Of a DNA stretch of 64,000 bases, positions 26,336 through 34,798 are shown piece by piece. How positions within the stretch are numbered: position 1 is the stretch's first letter; every line of letters starts with the position of its first letter. The DNA is from Solimonas sp. K1W22B-7 (GTDB lineage Bacteria; Pseudomonadota; Gammaproteobacteria; Nevskiales; Nevskiaceae): the NCBI RefSeq assembly GCF_003428335.1, contig NZ_CP031704.1, positions 3,100,001 through 3,164,000 of the forward strand, read 5' to 3'. Under the pieces are notes generated by a model, which saw only the letters and a program-made list of their open reading frames with translations, had not been told where the DNA came from and did no database searches. The translations under genes were made by a program, and so were the position numbers.

Positions 26336-27575
26336 AGCGCAAGGCTTCCGCCGGCTGCACGCGCGAAGCGCGCCAGGCCGGGTAGATCGTGGAGATCAGG
26401 CCGAGGCTCAGCGACAGCATGCTGATCTTGATGACGTCGCTCCACTTCAGTTCCGACGGCAGGTCGCTGATGTAGTAGACGTCGGGCGCCAGGAACTGCT
26501 GGCCCATCAGGGCCTCCAGCAGCGGCACGATCCGCTCGACGTTCAGCGCCAGCGCAATGCCGCCGACCACGCCGATCAGGGTGCCGACGAAGCCGATGAT
26601 CGAACCCTGCACCATGAAGATCGCCATGATCGAGCGCGGACTGGCGCCCAGGGTGCGCAGGATCGCGATGTCGGCCTGCTTGTCCTGCACCACCATCACC
26701 AGCGTCGAGACGATGTTGAAGGCGGCCACGCCGACGATCAGCGACAGGATGATGAACATCACCATCTTCTCGGTCTTCACCGCGCGGAAGAAGTTGGCGT
26801 GGCTGCGCGTCCAGTCGGAGACGAAGTAGATGCCGGCCATGTCCTGGGCCAGCTCGTGCGCCACGCGCGGCGCCTCGAACAGGTCGTGCAGCTTGAGGCG
26901 CACGCCGGTGACGCTGTCGCCCATGCGCAGCAGGGTCTGGGCGTCCTGCAGGTGGATCAGAACCATGCCGCGGTCGTATTCGTACATGCCCACCTTGAAC
27001 ACGCCGGCCACGGTAAAGCGGCGGAAGCGCGGCAGCACGCCGGCTGGGGTGACGCTGGCCTGCGGGATCATCAGGTCGACCTTGTCGCCGATGCCGATGC
27101 CCATGGACTGGGCGATCTCGTAGCCCAGCACGATCTTGTACTCGCCCGGCTTGAGGTCGGTCAGCTGGCCGGCCTTCATGTGGGCGGCCACCTCGTTGAC
27201 CTTCGATTCACGCTCCGGGTCGATGCCGCGCAGCAGCGTGCCGGACAGCTCGCTGCCGACCCGGATCATGCCCTCGCCCTCGATATAGGGCGCCACCGCG
27301 ACGATTTCCTTGTTGGCCTCGGCGATCCTGGCCGCCGCGGGCCAGTCCTGCAGCCCCCCCTGGAAGGCCGAGATCGTGGCGTGCGAGGCCATGCCGAGGA
27401 TGCGCGTGCGCAGTTCGCGCTCGAAGCCGTTCATCACCGACAGCACCGTGATCAGGGCCATCGCGCCCACGGCGATGCCCGCCATGGAGGCTGCGGATAT
27501 GAAGGAAATGAAGTGGTTGCGGCGCTTGGCCCGGGTGTAGCGCAGGCCCGCGTAAAGTTCGAATGGGTTTCGCAT
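26328..27575 (-). CDS. Lipoprotein-releasing ABC transporter permease (LolC/LolE/LolF family)
   Basis: A 415-residue permease with one N-terminal helix ([20 protein letters not shown]), a large periplasmic domain (about 50-260) and three C-terminal helices. The conserved LolC/E opening is [21 protein letters not shown]. coli has two permeases, LolC and LolE; only one gene lies here. The system may therefore use a single LolF-like permease as a homodimer, or the second gene may be elsewhere. It is the first gene of the lolCD run. Confidence 0.92.
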
Positions 27576-27720
27576 TTCTAGGTCTTATAGCCGGTGTATT
27601 ACAGCATGGATCGCCGTTCGGCCGGCAGTCGGAAGACCGCGCAACAGGCATGATGTTCCGGACATCGGCGGCGGAAGGGCTTGCCGGACCCGTGGCAGGA
27701 GGGCACTCGAGACAGGACTG

Positions 27721-27748
27721 TTGCCGCCTTGCCATGGGGTGCTATAGT
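27721..27748 (+). promoter_or_regulatory. Sigma-70-like promoter of the 27778 gene
   Basis: TTGCCG at 27721-27726 and TATAGT at 27743-27748 are separated by 16 bases. The site is 29 bases upstream of the start codon. Confidence 0.55.
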
Positions 27749-27777
27749 GCGGCAAAACTGATCGGGGTCAGTGAGTT

Positions 27778-28113
27778 ATGCGCAAAACTTTGATTGCTTT
27801 CGCAGTTACGTTCAGCGCCCTCTCCGGCGCTGTCCAAGCCGATGTGCTGGCGATGCCGGAAGGCGCCTCCGCCGGGGTGGTGAGCACCCCCGCGCGCGGC
27901 AGTTCCATGGCCACGGTCACCAAGCAGTTCGGCCAGCCTTCGGTGAAGCATCCGTCCAAGGGTGGCGGCTCGGCGGTGCATCCGCCGATCACGCGCTGGG
28001 ACTACGCGGACTTCTCGGTGTTCTTCGAACGCAGCACGGTGATCGACGTGGTGGTCCGCGGCGCACCGATGCCGATCCAGAACAAGGATGAATTGCAATC
28101 CGTGAGCCCCTAA
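27778..28113 (+). CDS. Small periplasmic conserved hypothetical protein
   Basis: A 111-residue exported protein with a signal peptide ending at AVQA-DVLAMP. The mature part includes GSSMATVTKQFGQPSVKHP and PPITRWDYADFSVFFERSTVIDVVV. This resembles a widespread gammaproteobacterial family with a SmpA/BamE-like pattern (small alpha-beta unit, M-x-x-V-x-x-x-F-G-x-P). The function is unknown. It has a promoter-like sequence upstream and a terminator downstream, so it is probably a single-gene unit. Confidence 0.75.
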   Translation: MRKTLIAFAVTFSALSGAVQADVLAMPEGASAGVVSTPARGSSMATVTKQFGQPSVKHPSKGGGSAVHPPITRWDYADFSVFFERSTVIDVVVRGAPMPIQNKDELQSVSP

Positions 28114-28140
28114 AATCCCGGGCCGCTGACCGTATTCCAC

Positions 28141-28165
28141 AAAAGGGCGCGCAAGCGCCCTTTTT
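28141..28165 (+). terminator. Rho-independent terminator before aguA
   Basis: A perfect hairpin AAAAGGGCGC-GCAA-GCGCCCTTTTT lies 27 bases after the previous stop. Confidence 0.9.
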
Positions 28166-28183
28166 CAGTTCTGGAGATGCCCG

Positions 28184-29206
28184 ATGTCCGTAGTCCTGCC
28201 CGCCGAGTGGGCGCCGCAATCCGCCGTGCAGCTGACCTGGCCGCGTCCGGACGGCGATTTCGCCGACCTCTTCGAGGCGGTGGAAGACAATTTCCTGCGA
28301 CTGGCCGCCGCCATCACCCGCTACCAGGACCTGATCGTGGCCTGCGGGGAAGACGTGGAAGGCCTGCGCGCGCGCCTGCTGGCCGCCGGCTGTCCCGCCG
28401 CGCGCCTGCGCCTGGTAGCGGTGCCGGCAGACGACGTCTGGGCCCGAGACCACGGCCCGATCACGGTGTTCCGCAACGGCAAGCCGATCCACCTCGACTT
28501 CATCTTCAACGGCTGGGGCGGCAAGTTCGACGCCACGCTGGACAATGAGGTGACGCGCCGGCTCGGCGAACAGGGCGTCTGGAGCACGCTGGTGGAATCC
28601 ATCGCCTTCGTGCTGGAGGGCGGCGGCATCGAGAGCGACGGCCAGGGCACGCTGCTGACCACCGAGCGCTGCCTGCTGGCGCCGACGCGCAACCCCCAGT
28701 TCGACAAGGCCCACATCGAGACCAAGCTGAAGGCCTGGTTCGGCCTGCAGCGCGTGCTGTGGCTCCAGCACGGCGACCTGCTGGGCGACGACACCGACGG
28801 CCACATCGACACGGTCGCGCGCTTCTGCGATGCCTCGACCATCGCCTACCAGGCCTGCGACGACGCGTCCGACGCGCACTACGAGGACCTCAAGGCCATG
28901 GAGCGCGAGCTGCAGGCGCTGCGCCAGGCCAATGGCGAGCCCTACAAGCTGGTGCCGCTGCCGCTGCCGACCGCGATCTTCGCCGGGGACGGCCGGCGCC
29001 TGCCTGCCGGCTACCCGAATTTCCTGATCATGAACGGCGCGGTGCTGGTGCCGACCTACGGCGTGGAAACCGACGCCGAGGCCCTGCGCCGACTGCTGCC
29101 CTGCTTCCCGGGCCGCGAAGTGATCGGCGTGGATTGCCGTACCCTGATCCAGCAGTACGGCAGCCTGCACTGCGTGACCATGCAGATCCCCTCCGCCGTC
29201 GCCTGA
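28184..29206 (+). CDS. aguA: Agmatine deiminase
   Basis: A 340-residue peptidyl-arginine-deiminase-type enzyme converting agmatine to N-carbamoylputrescine and ammonia. Visible family motifs include DDVWARDHGPITVF near residue 84, the His motif GDDTDGHIDTVARF near 203, NFLIMNGAVLVPTYG near 280 and the catalytic Cys in GSLHCVTMQIP near 332. Length is slightly below the usual 360. The ATG has GGAG 8 bases upstream. The amidase for the next step begins 9 bases after the stop, giving a two-gene putrescine operon for the agmatine route. Confidence 0.95.
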   Translation: MSVVLPAEWAPQSAVQLTWPRPDGDFADLFEAVEDNFLRLAAAITRYQDLIVACGEDVEGLRARLLAAGCPAARLRLVAVPADDVWARDHGPITVFRNGKPIHLDFIFNGWGGKFDATLDNEVTRRLGEQGVWSTLVESIAFVLEGGGIESDGQGTLLTTERCLLAPTRNPQFDKAHIETKLKAWFGLQRVLWLQHGDLLGDDTDGHIDTVARFCDASTIAYQACDDASDAHYEDLKAMERELQALRQANGEPYKLVPLPLPTAIFAGDGRRLPAGYPNFLIMNGAVLVPTYGVETDAEALRRLLPCFPGREVIGVDCRTLIQQYGSLHCVTMQIPSAVA

Positions 29207-29215
29207 GCGAAGCCC

Positions 29216-30109
29216 ATGACCGCCAAGACCAAGATCCTCCGCGTCGGCCTGGTGCAGCAGAGCTGCAGCGGCGATCGCACGCCCACCGTGCAGGCCACCG
29301 AGCAGGGCATCCGCGAGGCCGCCGCGCGCGGCGCGCAGCTGGTGCTGCTGCAGGAACTGCACACCGGCCTGTACTTCTGCCAGCACGAGGACACCCGCCT
29401 GTTCGACCTGGCCGAGACCATCCCCGGCCCGTCCACCGCGCAGTTCGGCGCGCTGGCCGAGGAACTGGGCATCGTGCTGGTGACCTCCCTGTTCGAGAAG
29501 CGCGCACCGGGGCTGTATCACAACACCGCGGTGGTCTTCGACCGCAGCCGGCAGATCGCCGGCACCTACCGCAAGATGCACATCCCCGACGACCCGGGCT
29601 ACTACGAGAAGTACTACTTCACGCCGGGCGACCTTGGTTTCCAGCCGATCCAGACCAGTGTCGGCAAGCTCGGCGTGCTGGTCTGCTGGGACCAGTGGTA
29701 CCCGGAGGCCGCGCGCCTGATGGCCCTGGCCGGCGCGGAGCTGCTGCTCTACCCCACCGCCATCGGCTGGAATCCGCAGGACCCCATCGAAGAGCAGGGG
29801 CGCCAGCGCGACGCCTGGGTCACCATCCAGCGCGCTCATGCCGTGGCCAACGGCCTGCCGGTGCTGGTGGCCAACCGCGTCGGCTTCGAGCCCGACCCGG
29901 CCGGCCAGTGGCCGGGCTCGCAGTTCTGGGGTCACAGCTTCGTCGCCGGGCCGCAGGGCGAGTTCCTGGCCAAGGCCGGCGAACAGGCCGAGGTGCTGGT
30001 GACGGACGTGGACCTGGAACGCAGCGAAAACGTGCGCCGCTGGTGGCCGTTCCTGCGCGACCGCCGCATCGACGCCTACGGCGACCTGGTGAAGCGGTAC
30101 AGAGACTAG
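29216..30109 (+). CDS. aguB: N-carbamoylputrescine amidase
   Basis: A 297-residue nitrilase-superfamily enzyme hydrolysing N-carbamoylputrescine to putrescine, CO2 and ammonia. The catalytic triad is visible: Glu in LVLLQELHTGLYF, Lys in YRKMHIPDDPGYYEKYYFTP and Cys in LVCWDQWYPEAAR. The C-terminal VLVTDVDLE and RRWWPFLRDRR are typical of AguB. It completes the pathway started by aguA immediately upstream. Confidence 0.95.
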   Translation: MTAKTKILRVGLVQQSCSGDRTPTVQATEQGIREAAARGAQLVLLQELHTGLYFCQHEDTRLFDLAETIPGPSTAQFGALAEELGIVLVTSLFEKRAPGLYHNTAVVFDRSRQIAGTYRKMHIPDDPGYYEKYYFTPGDLGFQPIQTSVGKLGVLVCWDQWYPEAARLMALAGAELLLYPTAIGWNPQDPIEEQGRQRDAWVTIQRAHAVANGLPVLVANRVGFEPDPAGQWPGSQFWGHSFVAGPQGEFLAKAGEQAEVLVTDVDLERSENVRRWWPFLRDRRIDAYGDLVKRYRD

Positions 30110-30194
30110 GCGCTCACCCACCCGCGCCCTGCCTGGCCGGGCGGGTGAAGGGCGCGCCGTCACTGGTATTCTTGCGGCTTACGGGAGACCCACC

Positions 30195-30677
30195 ATGCGT
30201 ACCGTCCTCGCACTGACCCTGGCCCTGCTGGCCGCCCCTGCCCTTGCCGCCAAGCCGGCGGCAGACGAGGCCCTGCGCGTCAGCCAGTTCAAGTGGCTCA
30301 CCGGCTGCTGGAGCTTCGACACCGCCGACGGCGTCTACGAGGAGCAGTGGACCACCCCCACCGGCAACAGCATGCTGGGCATGTCGCGCCGTGTCGGCGA
30401 GGGCTATACCCGCGAGTACGACTTCATGCGCCTGGTCACCAGCGGCGGTGGCGGCTTCGACTATGTCTCGCAGCAGTACGGCGGCGACGAGAGCCGCTAC
30501 AACTCCAGCAGTGTCGCCGCCAGCCGCGTGGTCTTCGAGAACCCGGACCGGCCCTTCCCGCGCAAGATCTCCTACGAATTCGCCGCGCCGGACAAGCTGA
30601 CCATGCGCCTGGAGGGCACCAGCGAAGGCCGCCCGATGGGCCTGAGCTTCCCGATGAAGCGCAAGACCTGCCCCTGA
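30195..30677 (+). CDS. Exported DUF6265 family protein
   Basis: A 160-residue protein with a signal peptide ending at PALA-AKPAAD. The DUF6265 pattern FKWLTGCWSFDTADGVYEEQWTTP and GNSMLGMSRRV is present, probably a lipocalin-like beta barrel. The function is unknown. It lies between aguB and an acyl-CoA dehydrogenase with no sign of coupling. Cysteines at LTGCW and the C-terminal KTCP may form a disulfide. Confidence 0.7.
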   Translation: MRTVLALTLALLAAPALAAKPAADEALRVSQFKWLTGCWSFDTADGVYEEQWTTPTGNSMLGMSRRVGEGYTREYDFMRLVTSGGGGFDYVSQQYGGDESRYNSSSVAASRVVFENPDRPFPRKISYEFAAPDKLTMRLEGTSEGRPMGLSFPMKRKTCP

Positions 30678-30717
30678 TTTCTTCTCTTTCTGATCTGCAA
30701 AATTTCAAGGAAACATC

Positions 30718-31851
30718 GTGAGCAATGAACTGGAGCTGTTCCGCGACAACGTCCGCCGCTTCTTCGCCGACGAGGTCGAACCGCACTACGAGAAGTGGGA
30801 GAAGGACGGCATCCTGCCGAAGTCCCTCTACCTGAAGATGGGCGAGGCCGGACTGCTCTGCGTGGACCAGCCGGAGGAATACGGTGGCATCGGCGCACCC
30901 TTCGAGTTCTCCTGCGTGATCGTGGAGGAAGCCGCGCGCATGGGCTTCCTGGCGCTGGCCTCCAACCTCACCGTGCACTCCGACATCGCCGCGCCCTACA
31001 TCCTGCACCTGGGCAGCGAGGAGCAGAAGCAGAAGTACCTGCCGCGCATGGCCTCCGGCGAATGCATCGGCGCCATCGGCATGACCGAGCCGGGCGCCGG
31101 CTCCGACCTGCAGGGCATGAAGACCAATGCCCTGCTGGACGGCGACACCTATGTCCTCAACGGCTCCAAGACCTTCATCACCAACGGCCAGAACGCCGGC
31201 GTGGTGGTGCTGGCCGCCAAGACCGACCCCAAGGCCGGCGGCAAGGGCACCACCCTGTTCACGGTCGACACCGACCTGCCCGGTTTCCAGCGCGGCCGCA
31301 ACCTCGAGAAGATCGGCCTGCATTCGGCCGACACCTCCGAGCTGTTCTTCGACAACGTGCGCCTGCCCGCGTCCGCGGTGCTGGGCCGCGTCGGCGGCGG
31401 CTTCGGTCACCTGATCGACGAACTGCCGCGCGAGCGCCTGGTGCTGGCGGTCAGCGCGATCGGTCATGCCCAGGGCGCGCTGGAGAAGACCATCGAGTAC
31501 ACCACCACGCGCAAGGCCTTCGGCCAGCCTATCGCCAGCTTCCAGAACACCCGCTTCGAGCTGGCCAAGATCAAGACCGAGCTGGAGGTGCACCGCGCCT
31601 TCACCGAGAAGTGCGTGGCCCTGTACGCCGAGAAGAAGCTCGACGTGCCGACCGCCGCCATGGTCAAGCTCGCCACCACCGAGATGGAAGGCCGCGTCAC
31701 CGATGCCTGCCTACAGCTGTTCGGCGGCTACGGCTTCATGGCCGAGTACCCGATCTCGCGCTACTGGGCCGATGCGCGCATCCAGCGCATCTACGGCGGC
31801 ACCTCGGAAATCATGAAGGAAGTGATCGCGCGCTCGCTGGTCGGGCGCTGA
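30718..31851 (+). CDS. Acyl-CoA dehydrogenase, long-chain type
   Basis: A 377-residue flavoenzyme for the first step of beta-oxidation. It has IGMTEPGAGSDLQG (FAD/substrate), TRKAFGQPI and the C-terminal YGGTSEIMKEVIARSL. The catalytic Glu of medium-chain enzymes (YEGT) is replaced by Gly here, while LIDELPRERLVLA matches the helix of mammalian long-chain dehydrogenase that carries the alternative catalytic Glu. So it is probably a long- or branched-chain type. The start is GTG at 30718, with AAGGAAA upstream. A strong terminator follows. Confidence 0.93.
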   Translation: MSNELELFRDNVRRFFADEVEPHYEKWEKDGILPKSLYLKMGEAGLLCVDQPEEYGGIGAPFEFSCVIVEEAARMGFLALASNLTVHSDIAAPYILHLGSEEQKQKYLPRMASGECIGAIGMTEPGAGSDLQGMKTNALLDGDTYVLNGSKTFITNGQNAGVVVLAAKTDPKAGGKGTTLFTVDTDLPGFQRGRNLEKIGLHSADTSELFFDNVRLPASAVLGRVGGGFGHLIDELPRERLVLAVSAIGHAQGALEKTIEYTTTRKAFGQPIASFQNTRFELAKIKTELEVHRAFTEKCVALYAEKKLDVPTAAMVKLATTEMEGRVTDACLQLFGGYGFMAEYPISRYWADARIQRIYGGTSEIMKEVIARSLVGR

Positions 31852-31868
31852 GCTTCGGTTGCACGAAG

Positions 31869-31896
31869 GGGCGCGGCGGCTGCCGCGCCCTTTTTT
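31869..31896 (+). terminator. Rho-independent terminator after the acyl-CoA dehydrogenase gene
   Basis: The stem GGGCGCGGC (31869-31877) and GCCGCGCCC (31882-31890) is followed by six T, 18 bases after the stop codon. Confidence 0.92.
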
Positions 31897-31986
31897 GTGC
31901 CCCACTGCTCCCTGGCGGCTTGCGGCTCACGCCGCCTCGGGTAGCATGTCCCTGCATCTGCACCATCCATCACCGGGGTACTCGAA

Positions 31987-32715
31987 ATGTCCGATGAAGC
32001 TTTCCGCAGGGTTTCAGCCGATCGCGGCCTGGCCTGGATCATCGAAGGATTCGATCTCTTCAAGCAGGCCCCGCTGCTCTGGATCGGCATGCTCGTGCTC
32101 TGGGTCATCGCCGCCTTCCTGGTGTCCATTGTCCCCGTGCTGGGTTCCCTGGCCGTCAACCTGTGCTTCGCCGCGGTCATGGGCGGCTTCCTGCTGGGCG
32201 CCCATGAGCAGAGCGAGGGCCGCCCCCTGAGCTTCGACACGCTGCTGGCGGGCTTCAGGCCGCCGCACCTGGAGCCCTTGCTGCTGCTCGGCCTGGCCTA
32301 CCTCCTGATCGGGCTGGCCGTTGCAGCGGTCGCGGTCGTCCTGGGATTCCTGCTGGTCGGCAGCGCGGTATTCTCCGGCAACATGCAGGACCTGCACCTG
32401 GGCGTCGGCGTCATCGTCTGGCTGATCATGGCGCTGCTGATGTTCATGGTCTTCTCCCTGGCCACCTGGTTCGCGCCAGGACTGATCGTGTTCCGTGGCT
32501 ACAAGGTGATCGACGCCCTGAAGCTCAGTTTCGCCGCCGCGCTGGGCAACCTGGGCGCGCTGGCCGTGACCGGCCTGGTGGGCATCGGCATTGTCCTGGT
32601 GGCGATGATCCCCTTCGGCCTGGGCATGCTGGTCGCGCTCCCGGTGTTCCTCGCCTCCAGCTATCGCTGCTATCGCGATATCTTCGGAGCTGGAGCAGCG
32701 CCGGCGGTCAAGTAA
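31987..32715 (+). CDS. BPSS1780-family inner-membrane protein
   Basis: A 242-residue polytopic protein with about six hydrophobic helices (for example LWIGMLVLWVIAAFLVSIVP and LLLGLAYLLIGLAVAAVAVV). The amphipathic N-terminal segment RGLAWIIEGFDLFKQAP is typical of the BPSS1780 family. The function is unknown. No coupling with the glyoxalase-like gene 51 bases downstream is evident. Confidence 0.75.
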   Translation: MSDEAFRRVSADRGLAWIIEGFDLFKQAPLLWIGMLVLWVIAAFLVSIVPVLGSLAVNLCFAAVMGGFLLGAHEQSEGRPLSFDTLLAGFRPPHLEPLLLLGLAYLLIGLAVAAVAVVLGFLLVGSAVFSGNMQDLHLGVGVIVWLIMALLMFMVFSLATWFAPGLIVFRGYKVIDALKLSFAAALGNLGALAVTGLVGIGIVLVAMIPFGLGMLVALPVFLASSYRCYRDIFGAGAAPAVK

Positions 32716-32766
32716 AGCCACAGGCCGGGCCCGCGTGTCGCCCAGCGGACAGCGGCCGGGAATCGC

Positions 32767-33171
32767 ATGGATTTCCTGATCAACCTGGATGTCGACGATC
32801 TGGACAAGGCCGTGGCCTTCTACTCGGCCGCCTTCGGCCTGGAGCCGGCCCGGCGGCTCGGCCAGGACGGCTGCGAGATGCTGGGTGGACCGGCGCCGAT
32901 CTGGCTGCTGCAGAAGCCGGCGGGCTCCCCCGCTTCGGGTACCATGGGCGAAACGCGGCGCTACGGGCGCCACTGGACACCGGTTCACCTGGATTTCGTC
33001 ACCGAGGACATCGACGATTCGGTGCGGCGGGCGCAAGCGGCCGGGGCCATGCTGGAGCAGCCCGTCTCGACGCATGCCTGGGGCCGGCTGGCATTGATGG
33101 CCGATCCCTTCGGACACGGGTATTGCTTCCTGCAGTTCCTCGGACGGGGTTATGACGAAATCGCGGGGTAA
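32767..33171 (+). CDS. VOC/glyoxalase-like protein
   Basis: A 134-residue vicinal-oxygen-chelate protein. Two beta-alpha-beta-beta-beta halves are visible: LDVDDLDKAVAFYSAAFGLE at the start, then HLDFVTEDIDDSVRRAQAAG, and ALMADPFGHGYCFLQF at the end. Possible metal ligands are His in the VHLDF strand and residues of the last strand. The substrate is unknown. Its TAA stop touches the ATG of the carbonic anhydrase gene (TAAATG), so the two are probably translated together. Confidence 0.8.
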   Translation: MDFLINLDVDDLDKAVAFYSAAFGLEPARRLGQDGCEMLGGPAPIWLLQKPAGSPASGTMGETRRYGRHWTPVHLDFVTEDIDDSVRRAQAAGAMLEQPVSTHAWGRLALMADPFGHGYCFLQFLGRGYDEIAG

Positions 33172-33804
33172 ATGGACTTGAACACGGCCAGGGAGGCCCT
33201 GCGACGGCTGCAGGAGGGCAACCGGCGCTTCGTTTCCGGCGAGCGCAGCACCGACGCGGTTGCCGAGGCGATCCGCCGCAACCAGCTGGCGAACGGCCAG
33301 GAGCCGTTCGCGATCATCCTCGGCTGCTCGGACTCGCGCGTCCCTTCCGAGATCGTCTTCGACCAGGGCCTGGGCGACCTGTTCGTGATCCGCGTGGCCG
33401 GCAACATCGTGGCGCCGACGCAGATCGGCAGCGTGGAGTTCGCCGCGGAAAAATTCGGCACGCGGCTGGTGGTGGTGATGGGCCACACCTGCTGCGGCGC
33501 GGTGGAGGCCACGGTGGACGAGCTGAGCCGGCCCGAGGGCAAGCAGTCGCTCAACCTGCGAACCATCGTTGACCGCATCCGCCCCTCCGTTTCGCCGCTG
33601 ATGAACTCGCCGCTGCGGCACGACCGCCCGGCGCTGCTGCGCGCGGCGGTGCGCGCCAACGTCCAGGTGTCAGCCAGCCATCTGCGTCACGGCTCGGAAA
33701 TCCTCGAGAACCTGATCCGCAGGGATGGCCTGCTGGTGGTGGGCGCCGAGTACTCGATCGAGACCGGCGAGGTCGACTTCTTCGACGGCCTGCCGTCGCC
33801 TTAG
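33172..33804 (+). CDS. Beta-class carbonic anhydrase
   Basis: A 210-residue enzyme interconverting CO2 and bicarbonate. The zinc ligands are Cys52, His105 and Cys108 (LGCSDSRVP and GHTCCGA), with Asp54/Arg56 as the catalytic dyad. The C-terminal VVGAEYSIETGEVDFFDGLP is typical. No signal peptide, so cytosolic. It directly abuts the VOC gene and is followed after 13 bases by a GNAT gene. Confidence 0.93.
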   Translation: MDLNTAREALRRLQEGNRRFVSGERSTDAVAEAIRRNQLANGQEPFAIILGCSDSRVPSEIVFDQGLGDLFVIRVAGNIVAPTQIGSVEFAAEKFGTRLVVVMGHTCCGAVEATVDELSRPEGKQSLNLRTIVDRIRPSVSPLMNSPLRHDRPALLRAAVRANVQVSASHLRHGSEILENLIRRDGLLVVGAEYSIETGEVDFFDGLPSP

Positions 33805-33817
33805 GGAAGGGCCCGTC

Positions 33818-34336
33818 ATGCTGATCCGCGCATATCGTCCCGGTGAAGAGGCGGCACTGCGCGAGGTCTTCCGCTCCTCGGTGCACCAGCGCGCCAGCCG
33901 CGATTACTCGCCGGAGCAGTTGGAAGCCTGGGCACCGCGCGAATACGACAAGGACTGGTGGAACCGGCGCATCCATGGCAACCGTCCCTTCGTCGCCGAG
34001 GTCGACGGCCGCATCGCCGGCTATGCCGACCTGCAGGACTCCGGCTACATCGACCAGTTCTTCGTCGCCGGCGGCCACACCGGCCGCGGCGTGGGCAGCG
34101 CCCTGATGCGGTACCTGCTGGCAGAGGCGGCGCGCAAGCGCATCGGCGCGCTGTTCGCCGACGTCAGCCTCACCGCCGAGCCTTTCTTCGCCCGCCACGG
34201 TTTCGTGGTGGAGACACGCCGGCAGGTGGTGGTGCGCGGCGTGACCCTGGCCAATGCGCGCATGCGCCGCGCGCCGATGGAACTCCCGGTGGCGCGCACG
34301 GCCCAATACCGGCAGGAAAAGGAGAACCGGGCATGA
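33818..34336 (+). CDS. GNAT family N-acetyltransferase
   Basis: A 172-residue acetyltransferase. The acetyl-CoA-binding motif A is FFVAGGHTGRGVGSALMRYLLAEAARKRI (R/Q-x-x-G-x-G/A type; central residues HTGRGVGSAL). PFFARHGFVVETRR forms the following strand. It resembles YafP/PhnO-like members; the substrate is unknown. The ATG at 33818 is preceded by GGAAGG. Its stop overlaps the start of the GFA pseudogene (ATGA), so the two were once translationally coupled. Confidence 0.85.
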   Translation: MLIRAYRPGEEAALREVFRSSVHQRASRDYSPEQLEAWAPREYDKDWWNRRIHGNRPFVAEVDGRIAGYADLQDSGYIDQFFVAGGHTGRGVGSALMRYLLAEAARKRIGALFADVSLTAEPFFARHGFVVETRRQVVVRGVTLANARMRRAPMELPVARTAQYRQEKENRA

Positions 34337-34732
34337 GTCACAAGGGCAGCTGTCACTGCGGTGCGATCCGCTTCGAGGTGGAGGGTTCGTTCGAGCAGGT
34401 CTAGGGCCTGTCAGCGCTACCGCGATCGCAGCGATTGCGGTAGCGCTGACAGGCCCTTGTGCAACTGCTCGCACTGCAGCCGCAAGGGCTACCTGCCGTG
34501 GTTAGTGCCGCGGGCACAGCTGAAGCTGGAGAGCCCGGCGCAGTCGCTGGGCACCTACACCTTCAACCGCCACGTGATCCAGCACCACTTCTGCACCCGC
34601 TGCGGCTGTGCTCCCTTCGGCTTCGGCAAGATGCCGGACGGCTCCGAGACGGCGGCGGTCAATGTCCGCTGCCTGGAGGAGGTCGACCTGGCGACGATCC
34701 CGCGCAAGGCCGCCGACGGGCGCTCGTTCTGA
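34333..34732 (+). pseudogene. GFA-family (glutathione-dependent formaldehyde-activating-like) gene broken by a palindrome
   Basis: The gene starts normally with MSHKGSCHCGAIRFEVEGSFEQV (23 residues), then meets TAG inside an inserted 55-bp element. After the element the family sequence resumes in another frame as LCNCSHCSRKGYLPWLV, TYTFNRHVIQHHFC and CGCAPFGFGKMPDG, ending in FDGRS-like ADGRSF. Removing 34402-34456 restores one frame (V-L-C-N-C). All zinc cysteines of the GFA/CENP-V fold are retained in the two pieces, so the break looks recent. The intact ancestor would have been about 115 residues. Confidence 0.88.
34403..34457. repeat. 55-bp near-perfect palindrome inserted in the GFA gene
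   Basis: Outer arms of 21 bp (34403-34423 and 34437-34457) match perfectly; inner arms ATCGC/GCGAT flank a single central A at 34430. The only flaw is a G/T pair. The element could fold into a long hairpin. A CT dinucleotide on both sides (34401-34402 and 34456-34457) may be a target duplication. No transposase is encoded. Confidence 0.88.
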
Positions 34733-34798
34733 AACCAGTCACCTGATCGGGCGCGGCCGCCGTGGCATCATGCGGCGATCTTCACAGGCCCCGAAACG

